A DNA stretch of 64,000 nucleotides, taken from NCBI GenBank assembly GCA_013423325.1, contig BLJB01000268.1:112758-176757 (forward strand), read 5' to 3'. Shown here piece by piece: positions 24,752-34,769 of this stretch (within the stretch, counting starts at the first letter, position 1; each line of letters begins with the position of its first letter). The notes beneath the pieces were generated by a model that made no database searches, was not told the DNA's origin, and worked only from the letters and a program-made list of their open reading frames with translations. Source of the DNA: Usnea hakonensis (taxonomy: Eukaryota; Ascomycota; Lecanoromycetes; Lecanorales; Parmeliaceae). The position numbers and the translations under genes are program-made.

Positions 24752-25321
24752 ATGCTTTCCCTTCGAACAGCTCTTTTCCGATCCCTACCACTGAACGGTC
24801 CCACACGACAGACTGTGCGACTGCTGCATCTTCCTCACGGGATGTCGTCATACAAACCTCCAACGACTATCATGGGCCGAGCTTTCTCGATGGCGCCCAA
24901 ATTACCGTCCAATCATACATGCAAGGACCTGATTGATTACGATGATCAAAACGCGTACATGTTGTTGGACATGTGGTCGGCGGGGCTCTCTGCGAGGCAA
25001 GTAGCTAAAAAAGGGTTTCAAGAATGGAAACAGATGAGTGACGGCGAGCTACGAATGAGGCTGGAGAGCCATGTGAGAGGCAATAAAGAAAAGTTGAAGA
25101 ATATCAAAATGATGGACGACGAGGAGCTAAGATCTGATCTAGAGAAGGCCTTGAGGGTGTGGGCGCAGTATCTGCCAGACCTGATGATGAATGAGGTCGG
25201 GGAAGAGTATGGTGCTATATTGGCTGGGAGAGTGTACGAGTCAAAGACGACAGAGGCGGAGATTGACGCATTTATCGAGGAGGAGGAGAAGAAGGTGGAA
25301 AAGGAAAATAAAGATAAGTAG
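24752..25321 (+). CDS. Hypothetical protein, possible mitochondrial import signal
   Basis: A single exon of 189 residues from the ATG at 24752, preceded by a CA/CT-rich leader typical of fungal promoters. The N-terminus is basic and hydroxylated with almost no acidic residues (MLSLRTALFRSLPLNGPTR), fitting a mitochondrial presequence. A hydrophilic, mostly helical body follows, with repeated charged stretches (EWKQMSDGELRMRLESH, then MMDDEELRSDLEKALR) and an acidic/lysine tail (IEEEEKKVEKENKDK). No named domain is recognised. A small organelle or soluble helper protein is possible; this is inference from composition only. Confidence 0.65.
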   Translation: MLSLRTALFRSLPLNGPTRQTVRLLHLPHGMSSYKPPTTIMGRAFSMAPKLPSNHTCKDLIDYDDQNAYMLLDMWSAGLSARQVAKKGFQEWKQMSDGELRMRLESHVRGNKEKLKNIKMMDDEELRSDLEKALRVWAQYLPDLMMNEVGEEYGAILAGRVYESKTTEAEIDAFIEEEEKKVEKENKDK

Positions 25322-27269
25322 TTGCATTTGAAGCTCCTCAAGCTTGACGGTGCAGCAAGTGAGGAATGGACGTGATAAGGATTGGGCTCTGGCTTTTCGA
25401 TTCCATAGCCGATTCATAAGAAGATTGAGTTCCAGAACAAGGATATCATACAGCTTAGCAAGATTTGCCTGCGGTTCGAGTTCACCACTTTTCCAGCGTC
25501 TTGAAAGGAAGAATCCTGCGCCACGATAGCTGCGCCCATCAAGACGGATTCTAGCGAAATCATTTCACGTTTGAGAAGATTTCTTCGACATTAGCAGCTT
25601 AGCAGTGCCAGGCCTCGACTTGCCTAGTTTTGACCACATGGTGTTTTTTCTATCAGGCTGACTGAGACGAGAGGCGAGGCATACTAAGCTGGAGCGAGGA
25701 CAGCCAACAAAGGCTGCTCTTTCACACTTCTTTGCGGTCAAGTCTCATCCGACATGACTCTTCTCGTTGTAATTTGGGTTTGGGGAACTTCTTGATACGT
25801 AGCAAGCGCTCGGTAATTCCACTACCTGTCAGCTCTGCCTGTCTCCATTCTTCCCGAGGGCTGAATTGGTACGATGTGAGCACTCTACTGTCTTCACTAT
25901 CCATCGACTCCATTCGTTTTCAAATCTTCTGAGATTCTAATCTGTTACGATACGAGCGCTCAACCATTTCATTGCGTCTCGGCTCCGCTCGTTCTAGTGC
26001 ATGCTAAAAGACCCAAACAAAACGCTGCGAGTATCCATTCTATTGTTTCACCCAAAATCTATCAAAACATCCTAATAATTGGACTGAAACGATGTGAATG
26101 GCCGAACTACTGCTTTCACCAAGTGTCGACTCCATACGTTTAGAATTTTCTGAAATTTTCTGAAACTTCAAATTGATGCGATGAGAGCGCTCAGTCGATG
26201 TGTCGACTACCCGTTATTACCAAGTGTGCTGGGAAAATTGACTGATACGATGCGGGCGCTCGATCATCTACTTCATATCTTACGAACCGCCGGGGTTATC
26301 GCGACCCAGATGAAGATGATCAACCTCTTCTCGCCCCCGAGTAATTCTTTCTGGGTATTGTAGTCTGTGTCAAATATGTCCCTTAGCACCCAGATGCATA
26401 CAATTCATTGCTTTCTTATCCTTCCCTTCGTCACCACAAGCTCTAGTCCGAAGCAGGGTAGCATGTCCTCAATGCCGCCTCTATGCAGTAGATACTCACG
26501 CTTGCGTGAGAACATTCCAGACCCTCTGTCAGAGTTCCTGATCGCTTTTGGGTTCTCACGGTCAGCCTAAGCGAACATGGTTGATGGGTGAAAGGCTGTG
26601 CCGTCTTTAGCTCTGGAAGTCGAAATTATCTCTCACATGTACACATTTAGAAGAACTTTCGTACATGCTAGTCCAGAATTGGGTTGGCATTCGAGACGTC
26701 GAACATAGAAGTCCCTCTAGCCTTGCTACTACTAAGCCTTAGGACGGAAGTAAAAATACGAGGCTGGTCGCCAACCTTGCGGTAGCCGCCGAGTGAGTTT
26801 GGTCTAATTGGCTCAACCACTAACTTCCTCCCAGACCCCAACGGTGATAAATCGCTGGGGCAAAAGCACATTATTGACTTCGATGGAGGTTTTACGAAGC
26901 AAAACAACGCGTTACAAAAGTGAGCATATCGACGCGAGGACAGCTCACTCCTTTGATAGCCAAGTGCGCGCATCCCTGCCATTCTTGCACTAGACGAGTC
27001 CCCGCATATGTTGTCCGACTGCGGCTCAAAAAATTGACAGGGCGAAGTAGATTATGTATACTCAGGAGTGTATCCCGTAGCCAGACCACGAGGAAGCGAT
27101 TTCTCCTTAGCATAGTTCAAGGACTGAATATGTATTTCTTTCGCACCGAATGAACGATTGGCTCGCAGCAGCTTTCAACGCAAGAAGAATCATGAACAGT
27201 TCTGTTCGCGTCAAGCTCTGGCAAACCGCGCTGCTTTGAGATCGCGCTGCTCCGCCTCTTCTCAATGAA
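25322..27269. other. Gene-poor stretch with decayed repeats
   Basis: No supported gene. From 25864 to 26265 a unit is present in two fuller copies and one partial copy, sharing a segment like GATACGATGNGAGCGCTC and a segment CATCGACTCCATTCGTTT. Other short frames here lack any support. Confidence 0.5.
25864..26265 (+). repeat. Diverged direct repeats
   Basis: Copy A is at about 25864-25965 and copy B at about 26079-26200. They share TTGG..GAAACGATGTGA, CGACTCCAT.CGTTT, the TTCTGA(G/A)ATT stretch and GATGCGATGAGAGCGCTC. A partial copy of the last segment follows at 26231-26265. The copies are heavily diverged, consistent with an old duplicated non-coding unit. Confidence 0.45.
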
Positions 27270-27277
27270 TATAAAAG
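27270..27277 (+). promoter_or_regulatory. TATA box (TATAAAAG)
   Basis: A consensus TATA element lies about 30-40 bases before a CA/CT-rich stretch that would hold the transcription start, and about 300 bases before the zinc-ribbon ORF at 27581. It suits a + strand promoter. Confidence 0.5.
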
Positions 27278-27310
27278 ATCACTGACCTCGCAGTTGTTCA
27301 ACCTCATCAG

Positions 27311-27420
27311 ACACATCACACATCTCTCAAAGCCCAAAAACCTCATATCAAACTAGCAAATTGCACTGATCACACACACATCACACATCTCCTAGAACCC
27401 ACTCACCTCATATCAAACTA
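27311..27420 (+). repeat. 65-bp period tandem duplication in a leader region
   Basis: The 45-base segments 27311-27355 and 27376-27420 both begin ACACATCACACATCTC and end CCTCATATCAAACTA, with some differences between. The duplication sits between the TATA element and the zinc-ribbon ORF, in the probable 5' leader. Confidence 0.8.
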
Positions 27421-27580
27421 CAAAATCACTCCCTCTATCGACCCCGTCAAAGCCAGCCATTGAAATCTACACATCTCTCAATTCTCTAATTCCTTGGTCC
27501 GTACTGCTACATCCCTGAAGTTGCTAACTTCTATAGAGTCTGAAATCGAGACCAACGCATCTTAGTTCTGTAAGTTCAAG

Positions 27581-27859
27581 ATGCGGGAATGGGGCCAATG
27601 CATGCACTGCCAGAGAGATGTCCACCCAGATGATATCAATTGTCCCCATTGCCGTGTCAACGCCTGGACCATGTGCGATAACATACTCTGTGGCATCAGG
27701 CGGCGCGTACGTCACACTCCTCGCTACAACAACAGGGAACGAGTAGGTGACCCATATCGGTGCAGAACTAGTCAGATACTGACTTGTTGTAGCGTCGTGG
27801 TCGATACTATACTCACAGATAGGATCGAGCAAGGGATATACGAGAAGGTTGGACTGTGA
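27581..27859 (+). CDS. Small zinc-ribbon-like protein
   Basis: An ATG-initiated ORF of 92 residues follows a TATA box and a CT/CA-rich leader. The N-terminus has a paired-cysteine arrangement, CMHC-(10 residues)-CPHC, then WTMCDNILCGIRRRVRH, i.e. a treble-clef or zinc-ribbon-like layout plus a basic patch. The C-terminal third has no recognisable structure and runs into the minisatellite that follows. No signal peptide is seen, so the protein would be intracellular. Family not recognised. It could be the first exon of something longer, or a degraded zinc finger. Confidence rests on the ATG context, promoter-like upstream sequence and cysteine spacing. Confidence 0.5.
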   Translation: MREWGQCMHCQRDVHPDDINCPHCRVNAWTMCDNILCGIRRRVRHTPRYNNRERVGDPYRCRTSQILTCCSVVVDTILTDRIEQGIYEKVGL

Positions 27860-28290
27860 TCGGGATATGGATGGTGTGGAATCGGGACGACTTGGATATA
27901 TGCGTGGATTGTATTTTTTTATGCTCGAATCAGCGATTTGGACGTTGGACGACTTGGACACGGGACAGCTTGAATATGCCGGGATTGGATTTTTTTTTTG
28001 CTCGGAATCGGCGACTTGGAAACGGAACAATTTTGACACATGATGAGATTGGATAGGCGGGGATGGAATTATGATAGCCTCAGGATCAGCAATTTGGAAA
28101 TGGAACGATTTGGATATGGGTTGCATTGGACAGCATATGCAGGGATTGTATGCGGAATGAACAGGTGATTGTTTGGATATACAGGGATGGTATTCTTATA
28201 TGCTCAGAATTAGATACTTTGAATGAGATGAATTCCACATGTGAATGATTGGATATGCTGCGATTATATTGTTTTATGCTAAGATTTAGC
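27838..28290 (+). repeat. Diverged minisatellite, about 80-85 bp units
   Basis: About five imperfect copies carry the recurring segments GACGANTTGGATATG, GGGATTGGATTTTTTT and GCTCNGAATCNGCGATTTGGAA. On the minus strand three consecutive units stay open and would encode a 26-28 residue repeat (SKSFHFQIADPEAIIIPSPP and relatives). The copies differ by substitutions and small indels, so this is an old array. Non-coding is more likely than coding. Confidence 0.7.
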
Positions 28291-28426
28291 TTGTACACTA
28301 GACTATAGTTTCCCGCGGCTTCTCTCAGTCAAAAGCTTCCCACTCCGCCTCTTTCTTTCTCTTTTTTCCCTTCGTCTCACCTGCTCTTCTTGTCTCATTC
28401 CCTTCGCGTCATTCGAAATCTCATAG

Positions 28427-29491
28427 ATGTCTTCTACATCATCTTCTATTATGAGCGGAGAGGATGCGACCACCCCAGAGGAACCGTTCCCAGGATTCAA
28501 CATTAAACTTGATCATCTTCTCGTGGATGGTGCTACCCTGCGAGGTACTCCGATCCGCAGAGACAAGCTTACTGAGGAGGACTTTGACACCTCACTCATT
28601 CCGATCCGCAGAGAAGGGCCTGAGGGGCCATACCTCGAATGGGAGTACCTTGCGGATCGGCATTACACCCTGACCTCAACAGCTTTCACCCAGCGACAGC
28701 TCTACAAACACGAATTCTACAAGGATTTTTATGGCGACCTCATCGATTATGTTACTTGGTCTCGCGAGCGCCTCGAGAACGAGAGAGATGCTTTGATCTT
28801 CATTGCTGAAAATACTACCATTCCCGTTCCTAGAGTCCTCAATTTCGGGGTAGAGAATGATGTCGCCAGTCTCACGACAGCACTGGTAGACGGCCTTCCC
28901 ATGGGCCAATTGGAGGAGACTCTAAGTGAAGAGGATTATGCGACACTTGTGAGCAATGTATCCTCATTCATCAATGACACCTTCCTTCCTCAGCTCAACA
29001 ATTTGACATCCAACACACTTGGTACCGTGCGCGGCAAAGTAGTTCCGACGCCAAATCTGGAAGCCGCTTATCTCCCTCAGCTCCTTACGAAGCGGGAATG
29101 TGAAAAACTTGGTATCGATTGTAGTGATGGGGATAGTGATGGGGAGTTCATACGACCGCCGAAAAGAGAAGATTATGGACGTAAGCGCTATCCCTGGCCA
29201 TCAGTGACCTCCGCTACCAAAGACTACGTCTATTGCCATAACATGCTTGACCAATTCAGCATACTGGCCGATCCAAAAACTCTTCAAGTCACCTCGATAC
29301 TAGGATGGGAGTTCTCTGGCTTCTTTCCTCCGGGTTTCGATTTCCCGTACTGGCACGAGTCAAATTGCAAGAGAAGGAATTCCACAGAACGGGGAAGGAA
29401 CAACCCGATGATTGAGCCTGTTCTTGACCTGATTTTCGGACCAGGTGAGGCTACTGATCCTGCATTCAAGTCCCGGCCTAACAGGTTTTAG
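28427..29491 (+). CDS. APH/choline-kinase-fold pseudokinase
   Basis: A single exon of 354 residues. The body matches fungal phosphotransferase (APH-family) proteins: ENERDALIFIAENTTIPVPR in the N-lobe, then a hinge-like LTTALVDGLPMGQL, and the catalytic-loop region near residues 267-300. There the usual catalytic HND is H271-N272-M273 (DYVYCHNMLDQFSILADP), and the metal-binding Asp of the ..DWE motif is Gly293 (SILGWEFSGFFPPG). Both key aspartates are therefore lost while the surrounding fold residues are kept. That points to a pseudokinase rather than random decay, since the frame is intact over 1 kb. Related active proteins phosphorylate small molecules; a substrate cannot be inferred here. 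An acidic insert (DCSDGDSDGE) lies before the loop. Confidence 0.8.
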   Translation: MSSTSSSIMSGEDATTPEEPFPGFNIKLDHLLVDGATLRGTPIRRDKLTEEDFDTSLIPIRREGPEGPYLEWEYLADRHYTLTSTAFTQRQLYKHEFYKDFYGDLIDYVTWSRERLENERDALIFIAENTTIPVPRVLNFGVENDVASLTTALVDGLPMGQLEETLSEEDYATLVSNVSSFINDTFLPQLNNLTSNTLGTVRGKVVPTPNLEAAYLPQLLTKRECEKLGIDCSDGDSDGEFIRPPKREDYGRKRYPWPSVTSATKDYVYCHNMLDQFSILADPKTLQVTSILGWEFSGFFPPGFDFPYWHESNCKRRNSTERGRNNPMIEPVLDLIFGPGEATDPAFKSRPNRF

Positions 29492-31244
29492 CTAAAGAGT
29501 CCCCGCCTGATGGCTCGCCTTAGCGCATGGCTCCCAGACATCTTCCCGTGGGTTTCAAACATCGTTCTTACCGCCTTCTCGAGTCTATTCCCTCGACTCA
29601 GGAACACTTATCACCCATGAGAGGGACTCGGCTATAATTTTGACGGTGGACGTTTTATGCTTTCAATGTGGTCTCATTGGATCTTAGGCGCAACTATATT
29701 CATCATGTCGGCGCATTGAGATTTTCGCTGGGGACGTTTCTAAGTACCGAAGTTTGAAGGAAGGAAGGAAGGTAGCTTGCTGCTCACGTGGGACACTTCA
29801 AGTTTAGTAAGGCGGAAACTACTTGTCCACGAGCAGTAGTGGTGATCCTTTGATGCTCACATGCCGATTTTCTTTCACGCGCGAAACCCTCCATTGTACT
29901 TTTCTAAGTGATTACGACCTCAAATAACTGCGGAGTACACGACTCTTTTACAGTATGTAATCGAATTTGTGTAAGATGACAAGTCTCACGACTTGCGAAA
30001 ACTTTCATACAGCTTCATTCTCCCAGGACACGGACAGCATTGATCCAGCGACCGATGTCCCCTTACGCCCGCGATCTCAATATTCACGCATGTGATGTAC
30101 ACAACATAAAATGCGTGAATTATTCCCGGTGGCTAAAGTTATGCGACACCCGCAGTGCTGAAGATGGGCCGAAACTTTATGCTATGACTCACCGGGCTCT
30201 CAGACCCTTCCGCTTGCTTAGCTCTGTGAATGCTGGTCGTCCATGTGACAACAGAAACACGGATACTCGCTTGACGGTGACTACTCCTTGCCACAGCTCC
30301 CTCACGTACGTGCTTCTTCGTCTTTGACAAGGCTTCCCTGGCTAGTGGATAGCGATCTCCTCCCGTGCCATCGACCGGCATGACCAAGTACTCGACCTCA
30401 AAGTAAGATTGCGCTTGTCCCAGCTTTTCTCTTCGATTCAACATGTCTCAGCTACTATAATACCGAGTATCTTTCTTTAAGGTCTTTCGTTTGAAGCTAC
30501 TAGTAATAACTGTAAATGCAAAATTATCCTACTCGCGCGCCCTACAATTCGCAATGCTTCACCACATGCAAGCAGGCCACTGCAAAACCCGCAGTTCCCC
30601 CTTTCACTTACATGCTTTCTTCTTATTTAGCGAATGCCAAGCCTGCGGAGACGATACATAGCCGTTCAAAAATCTCACTTGACCTCGAGCTCGCAAATTG
30701 TAAGGGTTGCTGACGTGGTACCAGGAGCTTCTTCTATCATGTAAGCGAAATCATCATTCAAATTAACCAGATGACAATCTTGCTTTTGGACCTAAGCCTT
30801 TGATGAAGACCTTATTGTCCTGACAGATACCAGGGGACTCTGCTACAAGGCTGGGGATTCATCGAAAGGTGCTATGGATATTCTGGAAAGCAAGGCCAGG
30901 CTTTCACCCAGATGGTTTCTTCAGGGCCAGTCCGAAATCAGGGATAACATCAGTCATCTTGCAAGTCTTTCACATGCAGACGTAACAGCTATAACAGTAC
31001 GGTAAGCTCTTGAGAACTGTCTGTGTCCTTGCAAGCAAGATATATCCCTTCATCTACGTTTCTTTCTGGGAACGTCGTCAAAGCTTCAAAGTAATCGTAT
31101 CAAGAATCGAAATTGCTGCTCAACGACGTGATTGAATTTTTCTTGAAGGAAATGTTCATCACATGATATCGCCGCATTGTATCAGTATCCGAAGTTGATA
31201 AATGATCATGCTCTGGTGGGGACCCTAGAGGTAGTAAGATTGGT
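29492..31244. other. Gene-poor stretch
   Basis: About 1.75 kb. A 36-codon ATG frame at 29513 (MARLSAWLPDIFPWVSNIVL...) directly follows the pseudokinase but has no support as a gene. A short GGAA repeat lies near 29758-29771. Nothing else recognised. Confidence 0.5.
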
Positions 31245-32984
31245 TCAACCTCGCCTGGTGCTATTGGAACCAGCGCATACAACGCTTGACTTGGAACAAA
31301 CTCGTCCGCCTACTACCGCTGCAACTTGTACGCAAGGCTGGTCGACTCCAAATTGGGTCTCAAATCCTTGATACCTAAGCCGACCGACCTGGGACAGCTT
31401 ATTTTCGGCACCTCCTTCATAAACGATCCAGTCTTCGACATTTGTCGCGCCGTTCCAGCTAACATAACCTTTCCGACAACTATCGCCATTCTCTTCAACA
31501 AAAAGATCGGGACGAGTGGCAGGAAAACCTTGCCACTCTGTCTTGAACCCACGATAGCTTTGAACGAGGTTGTTGAAGCCGAATCTCGCGGTCCAGCGAA
31601 CATCGCCACCACTAGGATCGCTGGGTCCAAACTCTTTCAAGACGGAGATCTGACCATAATCTAGGAAGATATTGCCATTGGGCAGAAATGTGGTAGAGCC
31701 TTGCGAATCAGCGTAGATAGGATTGGATGGATCGGAGAGATGGTCGATGAGCTGAGGAGGATTGGATCTGTTTGCTGGCATCGAGAGCTGAAGCACTAGG
31801 CCATTGCTCGGGTGAGTCCCGTTGTCGTATCCTGCGTTGTAGTTGTTGAAGTAAGAAAGGGTGATGGAGGCCTCGGTGACTTTATGCGGACGCGCATGAT
31901 GCTGCCAAGCCTGCGGGTTTTTGGTCAACGCAGAAGGCAAGATAAGAGATATTTATTTGCTTACAAAATGACCCATTTCAGGTAAGACACCAAAGTCGCC
32001 ACCAGTATCTCCCTGCAGGGTCCAGATGATGTCGCCTTTTGCCGTAGTCAGATAGGTGGTCCAGAAGTGTCGGCTATTCACCAAGAACTGATTGCCAATG
32101 TTTACGACAGAGTTAATGTGGAAGAAGTCAAATGGTATGGATCGATTCAAGCCTCCATGATCAGCTAATTTCAATTTTGTATCACTGACAGAAACATGCT
32201 CAAGAGCACTCCATCGGAACAAGATATCGCCACTTCTTGGATCAAGCTCAAAAAACAGGCAATCATAAACCCAACCCTTGACTGGACCACCGATTGACGA
32301 GAGATCTGTCGTCGTGACATTATACGCTGTCACAAGAAGGGTGTCTCGATCCGTGACGAAAGACTCATGAAGGTCAGCCTCACACGGATATGTAGTATTA
32401 TCAGGCGTCGAGAGCCCAAATTTGGGGCAGACGACAAGGATCTCGTTGTAGGTAGCATCAAGAAATGTCACGTTGCCGTATCCGTGTCCAATGTTTGCAG
32501 CTGATGTGCTCAATCCGCTCCAATAGGTCAAAATGGCACTACCCTCAAAAGATGCAACACGAAAATTATTGGCATTCGAAATCGGACCGCTCCAGACAAG
32601 TTGTCCAGCATCGGTCATGATTAGCGGCCCAGCACTTTTGGTGGCTTTGACGGTGCCTTCATCACTTGGACTGATGAAGAGGAGACCGGAAGCAAGTGGC
32701 TGACCATTCATTGTGATCTTCAGCTCCGGAGGATTAAAAGGGGCTGATTTGTACATCTGGTAGGGCCAGATCTCACCAGAACCATTGACAATTTGGTGGT
32801 GCTCTTTCCCAGATCCAGGACGACATGATGTATTGCGATTAGATCCTGCGGAGTCACGAATGGCCGCAGCAGATATTGGAGAAGGCAAAGAGTCGTCAAA
32901 ATGCGATTGTGTGCCTGCAATGATGACATGATAATTGGTCCATACCAGAAGGATTGAAAAGAACCATAGGCTAGATGGTGCCAT
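31245..32984 (-). CDS. Arylsulfotransferase-like (ASST) secreted protein
   Basis: Two exons (intron 31911-31964) encode 561 residues from the ATG at 32982-32984. The first residues (SSLWFFSILLVWTNYHVIIAG) form a signal peptide. The body is a beta-propeller-type sequence matching the fungal Arylsulfotran_2 family: SAGPLIMTDAGQLVWSGP, the block GHGYGNVTFLD, CEADLHESFVTDRDTLLVTAYN, FELDPRSGDILFRWSALEHV, DFFHINSVVNIGNQFLVNSRH and, after the splice, AWQHHARPH and GSTTFLPNGNIFLDYG. The paired histidines in HINSV and WQHHARPH are in the positions expected for this family. Homologues may transfer sulfate between phenolic compounds, but many fungal members are uncharacterised. It would be secreted or vacuolar. 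The last 30 residues contain two Cys and a short hydrophobic patch but no clear anchor. Confidence 0.9.
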
Positions 32985-33638
32985 ACTAATTTTATTCAGT
33001 TGTTTGCAGAAGGCTGTGCGGCTGAGACTGCGAGACTGGTGCAGCAGAGCATTTCTGGGACCCGTGGGTGGTCATGAAGTACTGGTACGCGATGATGAAC
33101 AAAACAAATTTCTGAATCGAGATGGCTGATACGAGATGTCATGGTGTGTTGCATTATCACTGCAAGTCGCTCTTTTTGGAGTTGGGGCCCCTCTAGATTC
33201 GGCGTGGCTTGCGGGGGCTGGATCTCGAATGTCCGCGCTGGAGCTCGGGAAGTTGAGTGATTGGCGCCAGGACACACCGGCTGTTTCGGGCTGGATTCCG
33301 GATAAGGTTCCCTGGCCGCTTCCTTCCTTCCCCCCGGTTCGTACATTCCATTTCTGTGGGATTCGGGTGCGGTTTTCCTGGTCATCATGTCTCAGCTAGC
33401 TTCCATGATTGGTTTCCGAGGAAAGAATCTTCAAGCTGCTGCCTCCACCCTGCGCTATTTATGATGCATTGGCTTCGTGCGGATCTGCAAAATCAAAGGC
33501 ATAAATACGAGAGCATAAAATACGAGAGAGGCTCTTGTATGCTATGATACTACTTTAGACGCTTAAAGATGGACAAGTTCTTCTATTTTACTTTAGTAGA
33601 TCTGATGCTGACGCAAGGTGCAGCGTTTGGACTCCATC
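32985..33638. other. Divergent promoter region
   Basis: Shared upstream region of the minus-strand arylsulfotransferase-like gene and the plus-strand rhodopsin-like gene. The short open frames on both strands have no family support. Confidence 0.5.
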
Positions 33639-34769
33639 ATGACGCGGAGGACGCTATCTAAGACTCAATTCCTTGTAAGTGTCACTCATCATCAGAAGCT
33701 TGAAACAGACTAAGAAATTTACCATCAAGACCATCATTTGGATTCTGTTCGGCATTGCCCTAGCTTTCCTGACCGCGCGTATAGCCATTCGAATAAAAGT
33801 TTATCATCGCTTGATGGTCGATGATGGCTTGGTGGTCCTTGCCTTGACCTGCCTGCTAGCATCCGACATCGCCGCTACCGTCATGATTCCTACGATTTAC
33901 ACCTACCAGGACGTGCAAATCAATCACAGCCCCAAGCATTCCAACTATCAGGCTGTAGGAGATTCATTCGCCAAGTATCAGTGGGCAGTTGCTTATCTCT
34001 ATTTTACCGGTATCTGGGCAGTCAAAGGTTCCTTCCTTGCATACTACGATGATCTCACGAAGCGTCTGGTTGCTTTTCGCCGAGCCTGGTGGTTAGCAAT
34101 AGGTTTTACTATTCTTACCTACATCGGCAGTCTTTTTGCCTATGCTTTCTTAAATGCCATTAGCTTTAGGACGAATCTCAAAAACAAGGCTATTAAATAC
34201 CAATTCGCAGCAGACTTGAGTACAGACATCTTTAGTAAGTACACACTTTAAGCTCGGATTTTGTAACGACCAGACTGATGAGTTTTCAAGTTACATTGAT
34301 ACCAGTCACCCTCGCCCTAAAGTCATCCCAGACTCTTCACAGGCAGAGGCTCCTTCTATCAGCACTTTTCAGCTCAAATCTTATCATAACAATTTTCGCT
34401 ATCATTCGCTTTAGCCTGAATGCTCCAGACCGTCCGCCTTCTGGTCCAAGTTGGATTGATGCGTGGTCTACCATTGAGCATTCCGTTTCCGTCACAGTCG
34501 CATGTTTAGCAAGCTTCAGGGTTTATGTGGTCGACAAGAGACGCAAATCCGCGAGCGACCGTGCAAAGAATAAAGCTGGTTCAAGCGTTGAGAGATCTGG
34601 TAGGAGTGGTCTCTCCGATCTACGCCCTCACTGGGGCAGCTCTTCAAGAGAACCAAAGGACAATGGATCAATGGAGCTCCAGCTACTAGACGCTCCTACT
34701 TCAAAATTCCAGACGCACACAATTGCAGCGGGAAGTGGGAGAAATGCTGAAAGCGGAAGCATCGCTTAA
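33639..34769 (+). CDS. Rhodopsin-like (PTH11-related) seven-helix membrane protein
   Basis: Three exons give 344 residues. A short first exon (33639-33674) is proposed because it supplies an ATG and a GTAAGT donor. The other intron is 34235-34290, with the acceptor chosen so that STDIF joins ITLIPVTLAL in frame. Hydrophobic segments follow the fungal rhodopsin-type family: IIWILFGIALAFLTARIA, then YHRLMVDDGLVVLALTC (the characteristic D-D loop), WAVAYLYFTGIWAVKGSFLAYY, a helix at WWLAIGFTILTYIGSLFAY, the STDIF helix, and LLLSALFSSNLIITIFAIIR. The last helix (EHSVSVTVACLASFRVYVV) lies before a cytoplasmic Ser/Lys-rich tail. There is no CFEM domain at the N-terminus. Such proteins sit in the plasma membrane and some act as receptors; the ligand is unknown. 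The first exon is the least certain part. Confidence 0.82.

Noticed and set aside
27524..28126. 200-codon minus-strand frame over the minisatellite
   Set aside because: It starts inside repeats without an ATG in good context and overlaps the better supported zinc-ribbon ORF; the repeat copies change length out of frame elsewhere.
31326..31664. 112-codon plus-strand frame
   Set aside because: Antisense shadow of the second exon of the arylsulfotransferase-like gene.
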